A stretch of DNA of 11,568 nucleotides from Gonium pectorale (lineage: Eukaryota; Chlorophyta; Chlorophyceae; Chlamydomonadales; Volvocaceae). A program made the translations under genes and the position numbers. The DNA lies in assembly GCA_001584585.1 (NCBI GenBank), contig LSYV01000009.1:384396-395963 (forward strand), given 5' to 3'. The notes under the pieces are model-generated. The model had not been told where the DNA came from. It worked only from the letters and a program-made list of their open reading frames with translations, and searched no databases. Shown piece by piece: positions 8,427 through 11,568 of the stretch; within the stretch, counting starts at the first letter, position 1, and each line of letters begins with the position of its first letter.

Positions 8427-8949
8427 ATGCTGTCGTTTATGAGTTTGATATCATGATGCATTGCCAAAACGGTCATGACTCTCAAGTCCGGAAGTTAGTC
8501 CGGAAGGAAGCAAGCAAGTTGAAATGCATGGCGCGCGGTTTCCAGTCGATGGCCTCCTGGGGCTCAGGGGCTCGTTACGTGCGGTACACGCGTCAGTGAA
8601 AGCAAGTCGTGCTTGCCGTCCTACGCATAGCCGTCAGATGCCGTCCGTTGCTAGTCTGATAGCAAAAAGTGGCAGCACGCCCTACACGAAGACACGCTCA
8701 CCCACGGCAAACATAAATAACCAACCAGCGGAACCAACATAAGCTGCGCAGGTCTTCGTACCCGCATGCAGGCACGCATATAACCGCACGCTGCGTCCAG
8801 CCCGATCCGTGTGGCGCTCTGCGCGGATACAAACATGCAACGGTGTAGTAACCGCTGAGCGCCGTCGGACCGGTGACCACGACAACAACAACACCGCAGC
8901 TCCACCTGGACAAGTAACGGATCACCAGGTGAAGTTCAACACATCGGGT
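8427..8949. other. Intergenic stretch, no gene seen
   Basis: Probable upstream region of the lectin-protease gene. It holds a 12-base-period duplication of AGTCCGGAAG (8485-8494 and 8497-8506), a short CAA-type run near 8880-8892 and an inverted CACCTGG/CCAGGTG pair near 8903-8931. Open frames on both strands are short and show no recognisable domain. Confidence 0.6.
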
Positions 8950-9104
8950 AAGCTGGTTGGCCGGTTTTTTGGGGGCCGGGACGAACGTCACATGTCTTGC
9001 TCTGTACGCCCGGTACCCGCCCGCCCTACTCGAAACGTCGCGCCTTCGGGCGTGTATGGCCGTAGAGGCGGGCTCCCTCTTTCTGTGCAGGTTTCTCTTT
9101 TTTC
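8950..9104 (+). repeat. Dispersed repeat family 2, longest copy
   Basis: Aligns with the inverted copy at 2376-2519, and its last 35 bases (9070-9104) are identical to 2039-2073. It contains a small CGCC-TTCG-GGCG hairpin around 9041-9052 and ends in a pyrimidine-rich tract with a run of six T. No coding capacity was recognised. The left boundary is approximate. Confidence 0.75.
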
Positions 9105-9461
9105 AAACCACCGTCGGGGGCGAGGCGGGGGCCTCTGCCCCGTCTCCACCGGTGTCGTGCTATACTACGTGCAGTGATACGGCTGGTTCGGCTTGGCGCC
9201 TCACATGTCCGGGCGAACGAGGGCAAAAAGATAACAAGCCTGTCACAAAACTGCTAGAGGAGGATCCACTTCAACCTGAGGTCCAAGTACTGCTGTTCGG
9301 TTCCGGAGAGCCTGGGTGGCCAAAACTAACCGCAGCTGCAAGCCACTCTCGATATCCTCAAGCGATAACGTAAGAGGTAGGTGCTCTAGTGACACGATGG
9401 CCAGGCCTCAAGAGCACCCTGCAGCGGGACTGTCGCAGGGGCGCGAGCGGAAGGAGGCTGA
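9105..9461. other. Intergenic stretch, no gene seen
   Basis: No recognisable coding domain, RNA gene or repeat beyond low-level GC-rich sequence. Short open frames on both strands are not distinctive. Confidence 0.5.
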
Positions 9462-10109
9462 CGGCAGCTGGCGGCTGCGGAAGCTGCACGATATGCCTAC
9501 GTGTAGCCGGCGGTGTGGCTGGTGGAGGCCGCGCTGAGGTTGGCACCGGACCTGCAGGCCCCCGCCGGCCCCTCCGAGGAGCAGGCATAAAATACGAACC
9601 CGGTTCCGGACCAGCTGCTCCGCATCCTGGCCGCGTGTCGGGAGCTGGCAGGGATAGCGCGCATGCCACACGCGGGGTTGGCGACGGCTGCAGCTGGGGA
9701 GGAGGGCGCGGGCGCGGGCGTGTCCAGGCCGGCGGTCCTGCCTGGCAGGGAGCCGGGGGTCGGCGCGACGACGCTGCGGCCGCTGGCGGTCGGGGAGGGG
9801 GACACAAATGCGACAGAACGAAGTAAAACATAAATAGATAAGGCTACAGAAACAGAGAAGCGTCGCCTGGTAGAGCAGGCGGTCGAGGTGAGGCGCTGTA
9901 GAAGGAGCCTGCGCTGGTGCCCGAGGGTGGAGGCCGCCTTGGCAAGGGGGGCCCGGAGCGTTGCGATGGTCGTCGTCACGTTGGCGGGGGCTGCAGGAGG
10001 AGCTGCTGACTGCGATGAACGCGGTTGCGAGGGCGCCCTGCTGCGCGCGTGCGTCACCCGCGAGAGCTTCAACCACCAAGGCGATGGCGAGGCGGAGGCG
10101 CGGAGCTAA
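9462..10109 (+). pseudogene. Possible decayed coding sequence, stop-interrupted
   Basis: One plus-strand frame stays coding-like for about 215 codons, interrupted by TAG at 9504, TAA at 9588 and TAA at 9831, and ending at TAA 10107-10109. The segments have very GC-rich third positions and amphipathic, helix-like content (for example LVEAALRLAPDLQAP and DQLLRILAACRELAGIAR), a composition common in algal helical-repeat proteins. I recognise no family. A competing open frame of 322 codons lies on the minus strand (10376-9408), and a second minus-strand frame of 191 codons overlaps both, so the strand is uncertain. The interruptions could also be unrecognised introns, although no GT donor fits at the TAA at 9588. 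Treat it as a hypothesis. Confidence 0.25.
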
Positions 10110-11138
10110 AGCTCCTGTCGTGCGGCCGGTCGTGGGTGGTGGGAATCTTCCTTTCCTCGCCTCGGCTGGCGCCGAGTGGCCATTGGAAGGACCACACCAA
10201 ACTTGACTTTTGCAGCGGCGGCCGTGGAGGAGGAGGATGGCTTTTCTAACATGGTGATGGTGTTGCGGCATGCTATCTGCTGGTTTTCTTTCCTGTGTTA
10301 AGGGAACAGGAGGAGAGGCGAGAAAGGCCGCAGGCATCGGGCGGGGCTGATAGCAGGTGGAGTGGGCCTCGAGCACCCAGCACGTATTCTCGACGTTACC
10401 GCAGGCTGATGTATGCTGCCGCGCGCTTTCGTGCGTGTGCGCGGCGTCTGTCGGCGTACGGCACCCTGGTGTCCGTTGCCCCGTAGTGGACAGCGCCTCT
10501 GTCGCGTATGCATGGCAGTCCTGGGACGGTTGAGGATTGGAGATAGGCTCGGCGCATTACGGCGTTTGTGGGATGTCCCTTGCCCAATCCCTTGCGAGCA
10601 GCCACCATAAAGCTTGGGAGGTTGCACTGGGCGCATGCATGGGACTCTGCTGGGAGCACAGGCTCGGTGCCGGGTTTGCGCACGGATGGGTTGGGGATTC
10701 GGGCCTGATGGGGCGGAGGGTGGTGAGGAGAACGGGAGAAGAAGGACATCCTCCGTTTTCAGGTTGCATACATAGCCAGAGCCCATGCAAACGCTGCAAG
10801 CCATGGCAGTAAGAGGGGGGCAATGCGGCTCGGTCGGCCAAGCTCGGGGCACAGGGAACTGCTTGCCGTGATACAGCCTACTGCAATGCCCGGGTATCTT
10901 TCGTTCCGTACTCGGGTATTGTGATCCAGGCCAACGGGTTGATGCCCCTGACCCACTGTGCAACCGCCAGTACGGTAACCACGTCCGTATGGGGCTGCCG
11001 GCGCAGAGTTCCAGGGTGCATAGCGTGGTTGGCCACTGGGATGGTGGCCACGGCCATCTTACGGCCCCCAGGGTGGTGGCCTTGCGCCAGCCATGGCAGC
11101 CAGCGACGTTTGGGACTCTCCTTGCACCATTTAAATGA
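10110..11138. other. Intergenic stretch, no supported gene
   Basis: The minus strand has an open frame of 299 codons (11197-10298) that starts inside the family 1 repeat. It has no ATG-supported, domain-like content and is rich in Arg, Pro, Ser and Cys, which is typical of chance frames in GC-rich DNA. Nothing else was recognised. Confidence 0.5.
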
Positions 11139-11568
11139 GGTCCTGCGTCGCAATGTGTTACGTGGCATGCATTTGAATCATCCCTATCGACCGGCATCTG
11201 CTAGGGTTCGCTCCTTTCGCGGCCCTATGGGGCTGGTTCGAAACCAAACCACACGCGACACGCCTCCCACGCTCCCGCCCCTCCCTGCCCCTTCCCCACC
11301 ATGGTGATGCCCCTCAGCCTCTCGCAGCAGGGGCACCCACTTGCTCGCCTCACCTCAAGCAACACAAGGAACGGCAGCGCTCCGCCGTGTGCAGGCGATG
11401 GGTTGAAGCACGGGAACCCCTCCCCCCCCCCCCGAGTGCGCTCGTCTATATCTATCATATCTCTGGAGAGTAGGGGGGAACCTCATAAAAGACTGGGAAA
11501 GGGCGGAGCCCCGTTGAGCACGCATGTTCCACGAGTGTAATGTGCAGGCTGGCACGCCGTGGCCTGGG
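11139..11568 (+). repeat. Dispersed repeat family 1, copy B (reaches the right edge)
   Basis: Same order of landmarks as copy A at 1548-1941, in the same orientation. Copy B has a run of 12 C at 11422-11433 where copy A has a broken C run, and about 20 extra bases rich in TCTAT near 11437-11457. It ends at the window edge after the shared CACGAGTGTAAT and GCAGGCTGGCACG segments, so its true right end is unknown. Confidence 0.85.

Noticed and set aside
9408..10376. 322-codon minus-strand open frame
   Set aside because: No recognisable domain, mixed third-position composition in its first third, and overlapping open frames on both strands. Long chance frames are common in GC-rich DNA.
10298..11197. 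299-codon minus-strand open frame
   Set aside because: It begins inside dispersed repeat copy B and has no domain-like content.
1..11568. CRISPR arrays, bacterial operons or Shine-Dalgarno sites
   Set aside because: Both readable genes have spliceosomal introns, and no regularly spaced repeat array is present.

Overview
The window looks like nuclear DNA of a chlamydomonadalean green alga (a Chlamydomonas/Volvox relative). The evidence is high overall GC with strongly GC-ending codons, short GT-AG introns, a secreted proline-rich lectin-domain protein of the kind these algae place in the extracellular matrix, and many short dispersed and simple repeats. The order is an inference from gene style. 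No ribosomal or organellar marker is present to confirm it.

Layout. Two genes are readable, both on the minus strand. At the left edge (271-1459) lies the 5' part of a mitochondrial D-2-hydroxyglutarate dehydrogenase gene: four exons with consistent splice phases, running off the left end through a G-rich intron that contains two unresolved bases. At 4485-8137 is a complete three-exon gene for a predicted secreted protein of 787 residues. Its order is signal sequence, long proline-rich spacer, C-type lectin domain (CTLD), short proline-rich spacer, six-cysteine module, zinc-metallopeptidase-like region with an HEWGH site, second proline-rich spacer, second CTLD. It is the most interesting object here: a putative matrix protease held between two duplicated lectin domains.

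Repeats. The rest is intergenic and repeat-rich. A repeat of about 400 bp occurs twice in the same orientation (1548-1941 and 11139 to the right edge), about 9.6 kb apart, bracketing the lectin gene. The left copy begins only about 90 bp upstream of the dehydrogenase start codon. A second, shorter family has three members (2039-2073, 2376-2519 inverted, 8950-9104). There are also GATA-type and GTCC-type microsatellites and a strong 36-base palindrome at 3081-3116.

Gaps. 2074-4484 and 8427-11138 hold no gene I can support. 9462-10109 has a stop-interrupted plus-strand frame that may be a decayed coding sequence. The two genes have no evident functional link (mitochondrial metabolism versus cell surface). 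Both have a minimal upstream AUG-stop element before the main start, if the transcripts extend that far.
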